A stretch of 64,000 bases of DNA from Phascolarctobacterium sp. (GTDB taxonomy: Bacteria; Bacillota; Negativicutes; Acidaminococcales; Acidaminococcaceae), in assembly GCA_017467905.1 (NCBI GenBank), contig JAFUKD010000023.1:23836-87835 (forward strand). Reading direction: 5' to 3'. Below, one piece after another: positions 32,938 through 41,654 of the stretch. Numbering within the stretch: the stretch's first letter is position 1; each line of letters opens with the position of its first letter. The notes beneath the pieces are model-generated. The model saw only the letters and a program-made list of their open reading frames with translations. It did not search any database and had not been told where the DNA came from. A program made the translations under genes and the position numbers.

Positions 32938-34146
32938 ATGGAAGATAAATTTTTTAACACTACTATATATAATGAAGAAAGTCGTTTGGCGGCGCAAAAT
33001 CTTGTAGCAGATTACCTTGTTTACCAAGAGGGTATGGAGGTTTTGGAAAGCCAAATGCTGGAGCAGGTTTTAGACTTGCGTACTGCTTTTAACCCAGAAG
33101 CTTACGGTACGGAGGAGGTCTTGCGTGCTATCGAAAGTGACAAGCGGACAGTGGAAGATTTTGGCGCCCTGCTTTCGCCGGCGGCGTTACCCTTCTTGGA
33201 GCAAATTGCACAAGCCGCACAGAAGGAAAGGCAAAAATATTTTGGCAACAATGTGCATTTCTTCACCCCTTTGTACCTTGCCAACTACTGTGAAAATTAT
33301 TGTGTGTATTGTGGCTTTAACTGCCATAACCAAATTCACAGGGCAAGGCTGAATGCAGAGCAGATGGAGCGCGAGATGCAAGTCATCTCCGCGACAGGTA
33401 TGCAGGAGGTTTTACTTCTAACTGGCGAAAGCAGGAAGATGTCCAGCGTAGAATACATTGGCGAAGCCTGCAGGCTGGCGCGTAAATATTTTAAGGTGGT
33501 GGGTTTAGAGATTTACCCCGTCAATAGCGATGAGTATGCTTATTTGCATAGCTGTGGTGCGGATTACGTTACTGTGTTCCAAGAAACCTATAACCCTGAA
33601 AAATATGGACAGCTCCATTTGGCGGGGCATAAGCGTTGTTTTCCCTATCGCTTTTACGCACAGGAGCGAGCGCTACGAGGTGGCATGCGTGGCGTAGGCT
33701 TGGCGGCGCTTTTAGGTTTGGACGATTTTCGTCGGGATGCTTTAGCTGTTGGCGTGCACGCAATGCTTTTACAAAAGCGATATCCTCACGCTGAAATCGC
33801 TCTGTCCTGTCCCCGCCTGCGACCCATCATCAATAATGAGAGGATTACTCCCTTGGACGTAGGGGAGCGTCAGCTTTTGCAGATTGTCTGTGCTTATCGT
33901 CTGTTTCTGCCCTACGCATCCATAACCGTTTCCAGTAGGGAGTGCGCTCGCGTGCGTGATAATCTGATGAGTATTTGCGCCAACAAAATTTCTGCAGGGG
34001 TTAGTACGGGTATTGGTGGTCATGGCGGTAGCGGACTGGGGGATGAGCAGTTTGAAATTGATGATGGACGTAGCTTGGAAGAAATATTTGTAGCTATGAA
34101 AGGGCGAGGGCTGCAGCCTGTAATGGCAGATTACATATTTGTTTAG
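32938..34146 (+). CDS. thiH: 2-iminoacetate synthase ThiH
   Basis: A 402-residue radical SAM tyrosine lyase with CENYCVYC (Cys118, Cys122, Cys125), preceded by NNVHFFTPLYLANYC. LLLTGESR and VFQETYNPEKYGQLH follow, then the C-terminal GIGGHGGSGLGDEQFEI. It cleaves tyrosine to dehydroglycine for ThiG. The related HydG is longer and has an extra C-terminal CxxC cluster, absent here; position after thiG settles the identity. AGAGG precedes the ATG. Confidence 0.94.
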   Translation: MEDKFFNTTIYNEESRLAAQNLVADYLVYQEGMEVLESQMLEQVLDLRTAFNPEAYGTEEVLRAIESDKRTVEDFGALLSPAALPFLEQIAQAAQKERQKYFGNNVHFFTPLYLANYCENYCVYCGFNCHNQIHRARLNAEQMEREMQVISATGMQEVLLLTGESRKMSSVEYIGEACRLARKYFKVVGLEIYPVNSDEYAYLHSCGADYVTVFQETYNPEKYGQLHLAGHKRCFPYRFYAQERALRGGMRGVGLAALLGLDDFRRDALAVGVHAMLLQKRYPHAEIALSCPRLRPIINNERITPLDVGERQLLQIVCAYRLFLPYASITVSSRECARVRDNLMSICANKISAGVSTGIGGHGGSGLGDEQFEIDDGRSLEEIFVAMKGRGLQPVMADYIFV

Positions 34147-34244
34147 CATTTACTACAAAACTTTTGGCAGGAGAAACTACTAACCTTAACGAATATAAGA
34201 GCATTATGAGTTTTTGAGAAAATATTTTACAAAGGAGTTCTGCC

Positions 34245-35471
34245 ATGAGAGAAACCATTAAAACTTATTTGCAAGAGCATTACGCTGATTATGTGAAGGA
34301 TTTGGAAATCCTCACTAATATTGATTCCGGCAATGGAGACCGTGAAGGTACGGAAGCTGCCAATAAAGTTGTTGCTGAGCATATGGAAGCCTTGGGGGCT
34401 ACTACTGAATTTAGATACAATGACCGCGCCTGCCATTTGATTTCACGCTTGCGTGGCGAGGGAGAGCTGACAGTTCTACTCGTGGCTCACGTTGATACTG
34501 TATTTAATCGTGGTGAAGCGGCAAAGCGTCCTTTCCGCGTAGATGAAAACGGTTTTGCCTGGGGTCCCGGTGTTGGCGATGACAAGGCAACTGTTATGGA
34601 AGTTATCTACGGTTTGAAAGCACTGCAGGCTGCCGGCTTCAAAAACTTTAAGGAAATTATCTACTATACCAACGGCGAAGAAGAGGGCGGTTCCAAAACT
34701 GCAGAAGAAATTGTGGCAGAGCTTTCCCAACAGGCAGACTTCGCTATTATTATGGACGTTGCTCGCCCCAACTGGGGTATTGTTACCCAACGCAAGAGCA
34801 ATGCTAAATATCGCGTGGAGGTTACCGGCATTGGCGGACATCATGGTAACGCTTCCCAACATTGTGCCAACGCAATTCATCAGCTAGCGTATACCATTAC
34901 TGAAATTCACAAGCTGGCTAGCCCCATGCCCGGCAGTCCGGAAGATTTCACTGCAGAAGCCTTGAAGGCGCGTGGTATTGTGGATGCAGGACAATTCATT
35001 CCGCAAAACACCGTCAACGTTGGCGTGATTGGTTCTACTAACGATAAGATTAGTGTAATTCCCGGTGATGCCTTCTGCGAAGTAAATATCCGTTGCTTCT
35101 CCACTGCAGAGCAGGCTCGTATTGATAGGGAAGTAAAGGCTTTGGCAGACAAGGTTGTTATTGCAGGGACTAAGGTAAGTATTACCGGTGGTATGGTAAC
35201 TGGTCCTATGGAAAAAACTCCCCAAGTACAAAAGATGGTGGATGTGTACAAGGCTGTTGTTAAGGAAGAGTTTGGCGGCGAGGTTAGCGAATGGGTAGCT
35301 GGTGGCTTGACTGACGGCAACCGTACTGCAAAATATATTCCTACTCTGGACGCTCTGGGCGTAGAAAATTACGATGAGCATACTGACCACGAATCTGTAG
35401 ATTTGAAAACAGCTGTGCCGCGTACTGCAGCCTTTGCGATTACCTTAGCAGAGCTGACCAAGATTTTCTAA
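34245..35471 (+). CDS. M20 family metallopeptidase (carboxypeptidase G2-like)
   Basis: A 408-residue zinc amidohydrolase. Metal ligands and catalytic residues are in AHVDTV (about residues 80-85), GPGVGDDK, NGEEEGGS, IMDVARPNWG and the C-terminal DEHTDHESV. The lid domain has GIGGHHGNA, typical of dimerising M20 enzymes. Relatives remove C-terminal or acyl groups from peptides, folates or N-acyl amino acids; the substrate is unassigned. AAAGGAG precedes the ATG. It stands alone, followed directly by repeat R2. Confidence 0.9.
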   Translation: MRETIKTYLQEHYADYVKDLEILTNIDSGNGDREGTEAANKVVAEHMEALGATTEFRYNDRACHLISRLRGEGELTVLLVAHVDTVFNRGEAAKRPFRVDENGFAWGPGVGDDKATVMEVIYGLKALQAAGFKNFKEIIYYTNGEEEGGSKTAEEIVAELSQQADFAIIMDVARPNWGIVTQRKSNAKYRVEVTGIGGHHGNASQHCANAIHQLAYTITEIHKLASPMPGSPEDFTAEALKARGIVDAGQFIPQNTVNVGVIGSTNDKISVIPGDAFCEVNIRCFSTAEQARIDREVKALADKVVIAGTKVSITGGMVTGPMEKTPQVQKMVDVYKAVVKEEFGGEVSEWVAGGLTDGNRTAKYIPTLDALGVENYDEHTDHESVDLKTAVPRTAAFAITLAELTKIF

Positions 35472-35472
35472 T

Positions 35473-35593
35473 AAAATTTTTATAAGCACTGTTATGCTTT
35501 GTCGCGGCTTGCTTATTTGCTCGACGTACTTCAAGTACGCTTTCTCGGCATAAGCTTCACTGCTTCGCGCCTTCCAGCACTTCTAAAGATTTT
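35473..35593 (+). repeat. R2 palindromic repeat, copy 2
   Basis: A 121-bp element starting 2 bases after the M20 stop. Outer arms AAAATTTTTATAAG and CTTCTAAAGATTTT pair apart from one G-U and one mismatch. Inner arms are GCTTA/TAAGC with a central CGTACTT-C-AAGTACG hairpin. Confidence 0.85.
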
Positions 35594-35624
35594 GGGCGTG
35601 AAAGAAATTTTATATCAATATGAA

Positions 35625-35654
35625 AATAAGACGGCTTACAGTCGTCTTATTTTG
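35625..35654 (+). terminator. Terminator
   Basis: AATAAGACG (35625-35633) pairs with CGTCTTATT (35643-35651), followed by TTT. It comes after the M20 gene and R2. Confidence 0.85.
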
Positions 35655-35697
35655 TGTTATAATAGTACATTATAAAATTCGAACGAGGGATGATGAA

Positions 35698-36573
35698 ATG
35701 GCAAAAAAGACTAATAAGTACGCAGGCTTTCAAGCTGTAGAAGATGTTACCGGTATTGGCGCTTATATTGGATTGGGCAGACCTATCGATTTAGAAGACA
35801 ACACTACTCGCATTGCCCTGGTTGGTGCGCTTCTGTCGATGGCAGCAGTAACCGCTTGGTTACTTACCGGAAATATTGATGTGATGGATGCTGCTATGGG
35901 CGGCGTTGGTGTGGCATTAGCCTTTCTGTTTTCCTTTATGCTGGCGCAGGAGCTTGACCCTGACCGCAAACTGGGTGGCATTATTGGCGGCTTCCTGACT
36001 CTCGTTGCAACCTTGTATCTGGGCGAAGGCAATATTGTCGTAATGCTGTGGCTGCTCTTTGTAATCCGTATGCTCAACAGAACCTCCGGTTCTCGTCATA
36101 AGATTGGTGACAATGTAATTATCATTGGTATTTCCGGTTGGTTGGGTTCCCAAGGCTTCTGGCTGTATCCTCTTATTACCGCTTCTGTTTACGCGCTGGA
36201 AACTCAAATCCCCGGCGGCTACTTCCGCAGCTGGTATTTGGCGGGCTTGGCACTTTGCACCTGCTTCTTCGCAGATTTTAACTTCTTGGTACAAAATCTG
36301 TCCATGGTTTACGTTTGGCTCATGTGCGCTACCTTCGTAATCTTCTTGCCGGAAATTCGTGCGGCAATGTTTACCGAAGCTAAAGGCGACAGAAACAATA
36401 AACGTATTAACCCCAGACGTTTACAAATGGCACAAGGGGTGTTCCTGATGATTATCGTTGCTTTGTCCTATCTTCACGGCGATAGTCAGGCGCAATCTTT
36501 GGTACCTGCCTTCATGGCGGCAATTGGCTGCGGCTTGTACCTGGTGCCTGCTTTAATGCAAAAGAAAAAATAA
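35698..36573 (+). CDS. Hypothetical multi-pass membrane protein
   Basis: A 291-residue protein with about eight hydrophobic segments and a soluble N-terminal 40 residues (GFQAVEDVTGIGAYIG). It is not a family I can name. It has a short charged loop AQELDPDRKLGG and a C-terminal segment MAQGVFLMIIVALSYLHG. The start is ATG 35698 with GAGGGA upstream; the longer in-frame opening at 35620 passes through a terminator. A TATAAT-type box lies near 35658. It is followed 26 bp later by the cyclophilin gene and is perhaps co-transcribed. Confidence 0.6.
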   Translation: MAKKTNKYAGFQAVEDVTGIGAYIGLGRPIDLEDNTTRIALVGALLSMAAVTAWLLTGNIDVMDAAMGGVGVALAFLFSFMLAQELDPDRKLGGIIGGFLTLVATLYLGEGNIVVMLWLLFVIRMLNRTSGSRHKIGDNVIIIGISGWLGSQGFWLYPLITASVYALETQIPGGYFRSWYLAGLALCTCFFADFNFLVQNLSMVYVWLMCATFVIFLPEIRAAMFTEAKGDRNNKRINPRRLQMAQGVFLMIIVALSYLHGDSQAQSLVPAFMAAIGCGLYLVPALMQKKK

Positions 36574-36599
36574 TATAAAATATTTTGGAGGATGTAATT

Positions 36600-37070
36600 A
36601 TGGCTGAAAACAGAAAAATTAAATTTACTACCAACAAAGGCGTTTTCGTTGCAGAAATGTTCGAGGACAAAGCTCCCCTGACTTCCGGCAACTTCATTGA
36701 GCTTACTGAAAAAGGCTTCTATGATGGTTTGATCTTCCATCGTGTTATTGAAGACTTCATGATTCAAGGCGGTGACCCCACCGGTACCGGCTGTGGTGGT
36801 CCTGGCTACCATATTAAGGATGAATTTGGTGAAGGCTTGAAACATGATGACGAAGGTATTTTGTCCATGGCAAATGCTGGCCCCAATACCGGTGGCAGCC
36901 AATTCTTTATTACCCTGGCTCCTACTCCGTGGCTTAATGGTCATCACGCAATTTTTGGCAAGGTTGTTGAAGGCATGAACGTGGTTCGTCTTATTGGCGC
37001 AGTTGTTACTGATTTCCGTGATCGTCCTCGTGAAGCAGTTATCATGGAAAAAGTAGAGGTTGTAAAATAA
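36600..37070 (+). CDS. Cyclophilin-type peptidyl-prolyl cis-trans isomerase
   Basis: A 156-residue cytoplasmic cyclophilin. Core motifs are [19 protein letters not shown] with the catalytic Arg in [33 protein letters not shown] and [15 protein letters not shown]. No signal peptide. It speeds proline isomerisation in folding. ATG 36600 follows TTGGAGG. The GIY-YIG gene starts one base after its stop. Confidence 0.95.
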   Translation: MAENRKIKFTTNKGVFVAEMFEDKAPLTSGNFIELTEKGFYDGLIFHRVIEDFMIQGGDPTGTGCGGPGYHIKDEFGEGLKHDDEGILSMANAGPNTGGSQFFITLAPTPWLNGHHAIFGKVVEGMNVVRLIGAVVTDFRDRPREAVIMEKVEVVK

Positions 37071-37071
37071 G

Positions 37072-37341
37072 ATGCCTGCCTATGTATATATGCTCCGTTG
37101 CAAGGACGGAACCTTATATACCGGTTGGACCAATAATTTAGAGCACCGCCTTGCCCAACATCAACAGGGCAAGGGTGCCAAATACACTCGCGGCCGCGCT
37201 CCCTTGGAGTTAGTTTATTACGAAGAGCTGGCAGACAAGGAAAGTGCTTTAAAACGAGAGTGTGCTATTAAAAAATTAACACGCCGAGAAAAACTACTGC
37301 TTGCAGAGGAAAATTCGGAAGTGCATAAAAAATATAAATAG
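37072..37341 (+). CDS. GIY-YIG nuclease domain protein (UPF0213/YhbQ type)
   Basis: An 89-residue single-domain GIY-YIG protein. The motif reads YVYMLRCKDGTLYTGWTN in place of GIY...YIG, the usual variant in this family. It is followed by LEHRLAQHQQGKGAKYTRGR with the conserved Arg, and a Glu in ALKRECAIKKL. Nuclease activity is plausible but the role of this family is not settled; a DNA repair part is suggested for relatives. Probably translated from the cyclophilin mRNA. Confidence 0.88.
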   Translation: MPAYVYMLRCKDGTLYTGWTNNLEHRLAQHQQGKGAKYTRGRAPLELVYYEELADKESALKRECAIKKLTRREKLLLAEENSEVHKKYK

Positions 37342-37437
37342 TCAGAAAATAAATTGCTTTTCTATCCGCTTTAGTCTATAATGTAATCAAAGCGGCACTC
37401 GCAGCTTTTTACGTCGTACCTACAAGGAGGAAAAGTA

Positions 37438-37647
37438 ATGACCGGCAAAGTAAAGTGGTTCAACGCTGAAAAGGGTTATGGCTTTATTGAGTGCGGTGAT
37501 GGCAAAGATATTTTTGTTCATTATACTGCAATCAAGATGAATGGCTTTAGAACTCTTATTGAGGGTCGCAGCGTGAAGTTCGATCTTATTAACAATAGAC
37601 TTGGACCAAAAGCCATTAACGTCATTCAGTTAGATCCATTGCGTTAA
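37438..37647 (+). CDS. Cold-shock-domain protein
   Basis: A 69-residue CspA-type protein. RNP1 is KGYGFIE and RNP2 is IFVHYTAI, in a KVKWFNAEKGYGF context; it binds single-stranded RNA or DNA as a chaperone. It is slightly diverged from typical Csp (HYTAIKMNGFRTLIEG), so it may be a stress or constitutive paralogue. AAGGAGG precedes the ATG, a TATAAT (37376-37381) lies upstream, and a roughly 55-base leader may be regulatory. A strong terminator follows. Confidence 0.94.
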   Translation: MTGKVKWFNAEKGYGFIECGDGKDIFVHYTAIKMNGFRTLIEGRSVKFDLINNRLGPKAINVIQLDPLR

Positions 37648-37680
37648 TCAGTATGATACAAAATTTCAAAGCATTAAGTT

Positions 37681-37715
37681 AAAACGCTGCCCTTGTTTCG
37701 GCAGCGTTTTTCTTT
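37681..37715 (+). terminator. Terminator of the cold-shock gene
   Basis: AAAACGCTGCC (37681-37691) pairs with GGCAGCGTTTT (37700-37710), then TTCTTTTT. Confidence 0.93.
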
Positions 37716-37795
37716 TTATAATGTAAATAGTTTTACAAAATGGCAGGCTTAATTTTTAGCTTGCCTTTCTTTTTGGGGAATTTATTAGTTAGCAG

Positions 37796-37824
37796 TTGAC
37801 AACTAAAAATATTTTTAGTATAGT
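37796..37824 (+). promoter_or_regulatory. Promoter with palindromic operator in its spacer
   Basis: TTGACA (37796-37801), 17-bp spacer, TATAGT (37819-37824). The spacer is filled by the perfect 18-bp palindrome ACTAAAAATATTTTTAGT (37802-37819), so a dimeric regulator bound there would occlude polymerase. TTAGTT and AACTAA also flank the -35 box as an inverted repeat. Confidence 0.75.
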
Positions 37825-37874
37825 GTTCTCAAACAGGAACAATAAAACAAGAAAGAAGAGCCAAATGAGGGATT

Positions 37875-38582
37875 ATGGAGCTTATCGAAGGATTAACGCA
37901 TTTTAATCTAACCAAACAGGAGGCAACCTTGTATGTGCTGCTTTTGAAGGAAGGTTATTTAACCGGCTACGAGGCAGCCAAGCAAACAGGCATCAGCCGT
38001 TCTAATACTTATACTGCTCTGGCAGGATTGGTAGATAAGGGCGCAGCTTATGTTTTGGAAGAAGGAAAGGTTACCCGCTACACTCCGGTACCGCCGGAGG
38101 AATTCTGCACTAATAAAATTGACAGGCTGCAAGAAATTAAGAAAAAGATTTTGAATCAGTTGCCTGCTTTGAAAAGTGATGCAGAGGGATACATTACCAT
38201 TAAGGGTGAGCTGGAAATCATCAATAAATTAAAGAACACAGTTCGCCAAGCAGAAGCTCGCATTTATGTTTCTGCTAATAAGAGGGTAATGGAGCTGCTG
38301 AAATCAGAATTGATGGACGCGCTTGACCGGGGATTAAAGGTGGTAATCATCAGCGATGAGCAATTTACTTTGCCACAGGCAATCTGCTACGGCACCGAAA
38401 AGCAAAATGAGCAGATTCGCCTCATTGCCGATTCACAAACTGTTGTAACCGGTGATTTAGAGGACGAAGAGAATTCGACTTGTTTGTATTCCTGTAAGCG
38501 CAACCTTGTAGATTTATTCAAGGATGCGCTCAAAAATGAAATTAAGCTTATTGAATTGCAGAAAGGTGATAACCGTGGCTAA
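37875..38582 (+). CDS. TrmB-family HTH transcriptional regulator
   Basis: A 235-residue protein. The N-terminal winged helix (FNLTKQEATLYVLLLKEG, SRSNTYTALAGLVDKGAA, residues about 9-65) is the TrmB type. It is followed by a coiled linker and an effector domain (RIYVSANKRVMELLKSELM, RGLKVVIISDEQF, about 130-225). TrmB proteins are common in archaea and sense sugars or metabolites. It overlaps the decarboxylase gene by 8 bases and lies behind a promoter with a palindromic operator, so it probably regulates itself and that enzyme. Confidence 0.85.
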   Translation: MELIEGLTHFNLTKQEATLYVLLLKEGYLTGYEAAKQTGISRSNTYTALAGLVDKGAAYVLEEGKVTRYTPVPPEEFCTNKIDRLQEIKKKILNQLPALKSDAEGYITIKGELEIINKLKNTVRQAEARIYVSANKRVMELLKSELMDALDRGLKVVIISDEQFTLPQAICYGTEKQNEQIRLIADSQTVVTGDLEDEENSTCLYSCKRNLVDLFKDALKNEIKLIELQKGDNRG

Positions 38583-39852
38583 GAAAATTCCGTTTGTTAC
38601 AAAAGAACAACTTGAAAATATTGCGTCCCAATACGCAACACCCTTTTACCTGTATGATGAGGCAGGCATCCGCAGAACTGCCCGTCTGGTAAACCAAGCT
38701 TTTAGCTGGAACAAGGGCTTCAAAGAATATTTTGCAGTGAAGGCTACCCCCAATCCGTCTTTGCTTAACATTTTGCGCGAAGAGGGTTGCGGTGCGGACT
38801 GCTCTTCTTACACCGAGCTGTTGATGTCTGATGCAGTGGGCTTCAAGGAAAGCGAGATTATGTTTTCTTCCAACGCAACTCCTGCAGAAGATTTCCAGCT
38901 GGCGCGTAAATTGAATGTAACTATTAACCTGGACGATATTACTCATATTGACTTCTTGGAAAAGGTGGCTGACATTCCCGAAACCATTAGCTGCCGTTAT
39001 AATCCCGGTGGTACTTTCGCTATCGCTAATAATATTATGGATAATCCTGGCGATGCTAAATATGGTTTGACTCGTCCCCAAATGACCGAAGCTTATAAAA
39101 AATTGTTGGCAAAGGGCGTTAAGCATTTTGGTATGCACGCTTTCTTGGCTTCCAACACTGTTACTAACGACTACTATCCGGAGCTGGCACGCATTTTGTT
39201 CAAGGTTGCTGTAGAGTTAAAGGAAGAAACCGGTGCGCATATCGAGTTCATCAATCTTTCCGGTGGCATTGGTATTGCTTACAAGCCTGACCAACCGGAA
39301 AACGATATTCTTGTTATTGGCGAAGGCGTGCGTAAAGCCTATGAAGAAATCCTCGTGCCGGCTGGTATGGGCGATGTGAAAATTTTTACAGAGCTGGGTA
39401 GATTCATGCTTGCTCCCTATGGTGCTTTAGTTGCGAAGGCTATTCACGAAAAGCATACTCACAAGGAATATATTGGTCTTGATGCTTGCGCAGCTAACCT
39501 GATGCGTCCTGCAATCTATGGTTCCTATCATCACATAACTGTTATGGGTAAGGAAGATGCTCCCTGCGACCACAAGTATGATGTAACCGGTGGTCTCTGC
39601 GAAAACAATGACAAATTTGCCATTGACCGTATGCTTCCGGAAATTGAAATGGGTGATTTGCTCTTCATTCATGATGCAGGTGCTCACGGTTTTGCCATGG
39701 GCTACAACTACAATGGCAAGCTGCGCAGTGCAGAGATTTTATTGAAGGAAGATGGCAGCACTCAAATGATTAGACGTGCAGAAACTCCTGCAGATTACTT
39801 TGCTACCTTTGAAGGATGCGCCTTTGGTGATGCGTTACTGAAAAAAGCGTGA
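38575..39852 (+). CDS. lysA: Diaminopimelate decarboxylase-like PLP enzyme
   Basis: A 425-residue group IV decarboxylase (alanine-racemase fold). The PLP lysine is in YFAVKATPNP (about residues 50-59). FINLSGGIGIAY is the phosphate-binding loop, TELGRFMLAPYG corresponds to the EPGR region, and GLCENNDKF corresponds to the CESxD substrate motif. It would make lysine from meso-diaminopimelate. The Asn-containing CENND variant and the unusual GRFMLAPYG leave room for a different amino acid substrate. GTG 38575 follows AAAGGTGA and is coupled to the TrmB gene. Confidence 0.8.
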   Translation: MAKKIPFVTKEQLENIASQYATPFYLYDEAGIRRTARLVNQAFSWNKGFKEYFAVKATPNPSLLNILREEGCGADCSSYTELLMSDAVGFKESEIMFSSNATPAEDFQLARKLNVTINLDDITHIDFLEKVADIPETISCRYNPGGTFAIANNIMDNPGDAKYGLTRPQMTEAYKKLLAKGVKHFGMHAFLASNTVTNDYYPELARILFKVAVELKEETGAHIEFINLSGGIGIAYKPDQPENDILVIGEGVRKAYEEILVPAGMGDVKIFTELGRFMLAPYGALVAKAIHEKHTHKEYIGLDACAANLMRPAIYGSYHHITVMGKEDAPCDHKYDVTGGLCENNDKFAIDRMLPEIEMGDLLFIHDAGAHGFAMGYNYNGKLRSAEILLKEDGSTQMIRRAETPADYFATFEGCAFGDALLKKA

Positions 39853-39950
39853 TAAGCACTATTTGACTGCGTTGTCATAAAATTGTTTGCTTGGCGTATC
39901 ACCAGTACGCCGTCGCGTTACAATTTTATTTAGCCTTGTTATTGTATTCA
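39848..39950 (+). repeat. R2 palindromic repeat, subtype b, copy 5
   Basis: Starts at the lysA stop. TAAAATTG (39878-39885) pairs with CAATTTTA (39921-39928) around a GGCGTA-TCACCAG-TACGCC hairpin. GATAAGCACTAT and ATTGTATTC form a weaker outer stem. It is closest to the copy between copA and copZ. Confidence 0.8.
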
Positions 39951-40093
39951 ACAGCTCTCCGAAATGGGGAGCTGTTTTTACATGCAAAAAACTTGCGATT
40001 AAAGTTTTTTACGTGGAAGTATTCTTTAATGTAGAAATTGATAGTATAATTAACTTAGTTATTTTAGAAAAAACCATTATGAGGAAGATGCTT

Positions 40094-41455
40094 ATGTTAG
40101 AAGAACGTGTACCACCTCAAAGTATAGATGCTGAACAATCTGTACTTGGAGCAATGTTAATAGATAATGCTGCCATCGCCCAGGTAACCGAAATTATTAG
40201 TGCCAGTGATTTTTACCGCGAATCTCATCGCGTTATTTTTAATGCTATGATGGAGCTTTATGGCAAAAATGAAGCTGTGGATTTGATTACTATTACTGAT
40301 GTGCTGCGCCGTGAAAATAAAATGGATGATGTGGGCGGCATTGCCTACATTACTTCTTTGGCTAATGCAGTACCCACTGCTGCCAATGTGAAGTACCACG
40401 CAAAAATTGTTTATGAAAAGTCCGTTCTACGTCAAATGGTAAGAGTTTCTACGGAGATTGCTGCCATGGGCTACGAAGCCAATGACGAAGTGGGCGTGCT
40501 ACTGGATAAGGCAGAAAGCCGCATTTTAGAAATTTCCAATCGTGGCAAGAATGCGGAGTTCACTCCTATTGGCGATATCCTGATGGATGCAGCCCAAATG
40601 ATTCAGGAGCTTGCCAATAATAAGGGTGGGTTAACAGGTATCCCCACAGGCTTCACTGATTTGGATAGACTAACCTCCGGACTTCATCCTTCGGATTTTA
40701 TTATTTTAGCAGCACGTCCTTCCATGGGTAAAACTGCCTTTGCTCTCAACGTAGTGCAAAACGTAGCTTTGCGTGCTCATAAAAAGCTGAAAAAGCCGGA
40801 GAGCCTTTCCGTTGCTTTCTTTAGTTTGGAAATGAGCAAGGAGCAGCTGGTAAATCGTATGCTTTGTGCAGAAGCTAATATTGATTCTCAACGCTTGCGT
40901 ACAGGAGAAATGGCAGAAAAGGATTGGAATGCTTTATGGGCTGCCTGCGAAGATATGTACAAGGCAAAGATTTATATAGATGATACTCCTGGTATTACTG
41001 CCATGGAAATGCGTAGTCGTGCTCGCCGTTTAAAATCAGAGCATGGTCTTGATTTAATTGTAGTGGATTACCTGCAATTGATGCAGGGGAGTGGCAAACG
41101 TAATAATAGTGGCGACAGGCAGCAGGAGGTTTCTGAAATCTCTCGTTCCTTGAAGGCATTGGCTCGTGAGCTGGACGTTCCCGTTATCGCCCTGTCCCAA
41201 TTAAGCCGCGGGGTAGAAGCTCGTCAGGTTAAACGACCTATGCTCAGTGACCTGCGTGAATCCGGCTCTTTGGAGCAGGATGCGGATATCGTAGCCTTCC
41301 TGTATCGCGAGGATTACTACAACCCTGAAACAGAAAATCAAAACGTAACCGAACTTATCATTGCTAAGCACCGCAATGGCCCTGTTGACACTGTTAACCT
41401 GTTCTTCCATAAACAATTTACTAAATTTGTTGGATTCAGCAAAATTAAAGAATAA
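40094..41455 (+). CDS. dnaB: Replicative DNA helicase DnaB
   Basis: A 453-residue hexameric helicase (DnaC of Bacillus). The N-terminal domain is VPPQSIDAEQSVLGAMLI. The RecA-like core has Walker A ARPSMGKTAFA, Walker B LIVVDYLQLM, SLEMSKEQLVNRML and the C-terminal LRESGSLEQDADIVAFLYR. No intein interrupts it. ATG 40094 follows GAGGAAG; nearer in-frame ATGs at 40079 and 40088 lack support. In many Firmicutes dnaB follows rplI; here rplI is about 13 kb away. Confidence 0.96.
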   Translation: MLEERVPPQSIDAEQSVLGAMLIDNAAIAQVTEIISASDFYRESHRVIFNAMMELYGKNEAVDLITITDVLRRENKMDDVGGIAYITSLANAVPTAANVKYHAKIVYEKSVLRQMVRVSTEIAAMGYEANDEVGVLLDKAESRILEISNRGKNAEFTPIGDILMDAAQMIQELANNKGGLTGIPTGFTDLDRLTSGLHPSDFIILAARPSMGKTAFALNVVQNVALRAHKKLKKPESLSVAFFSLEMSKEQLVNRMLCAEANIDSQRLRTGEMAEKDWNALWAACEDMYKAKIYIDDTPGITAMEMRSRARRLKSEHGLDLIVVDYLQLMQGSGKRNNSGDRQQEVSEISRSLKALARELDVPVIALSQLSRGVEARQVKRPMLSDLRESGSLEQDADIVAFLYREDYYNPETENQNVTELIIAKHRNGPVDTVNLFFHKQFTKFVGFSKIKE

Positions 41456-41654
41456 TTTTACGTAGTTTCACAAGTTGAGCAGGATTTTTAGAGGTTTAAG
41501 CAGAACTTTAACAAGGTAGTTTTAAGTTTTTCTTGCAGGATTATGGACGATAAGTTATAATAACTGCGGATGTTTTATAAATGCTTTTACATATCGTTCG
41601 GGTTTGGTCTGAAGATATTTAGTATTTTATTCTGTATTGTGGAGGCACATTTTT

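Noticed and set aside
32938..34146. HydG instead of ThiH
   Set aside because: Length and the absent C-terminal second cluster, plus position directly after thiG, favour ThiH despite hydE being nearby.
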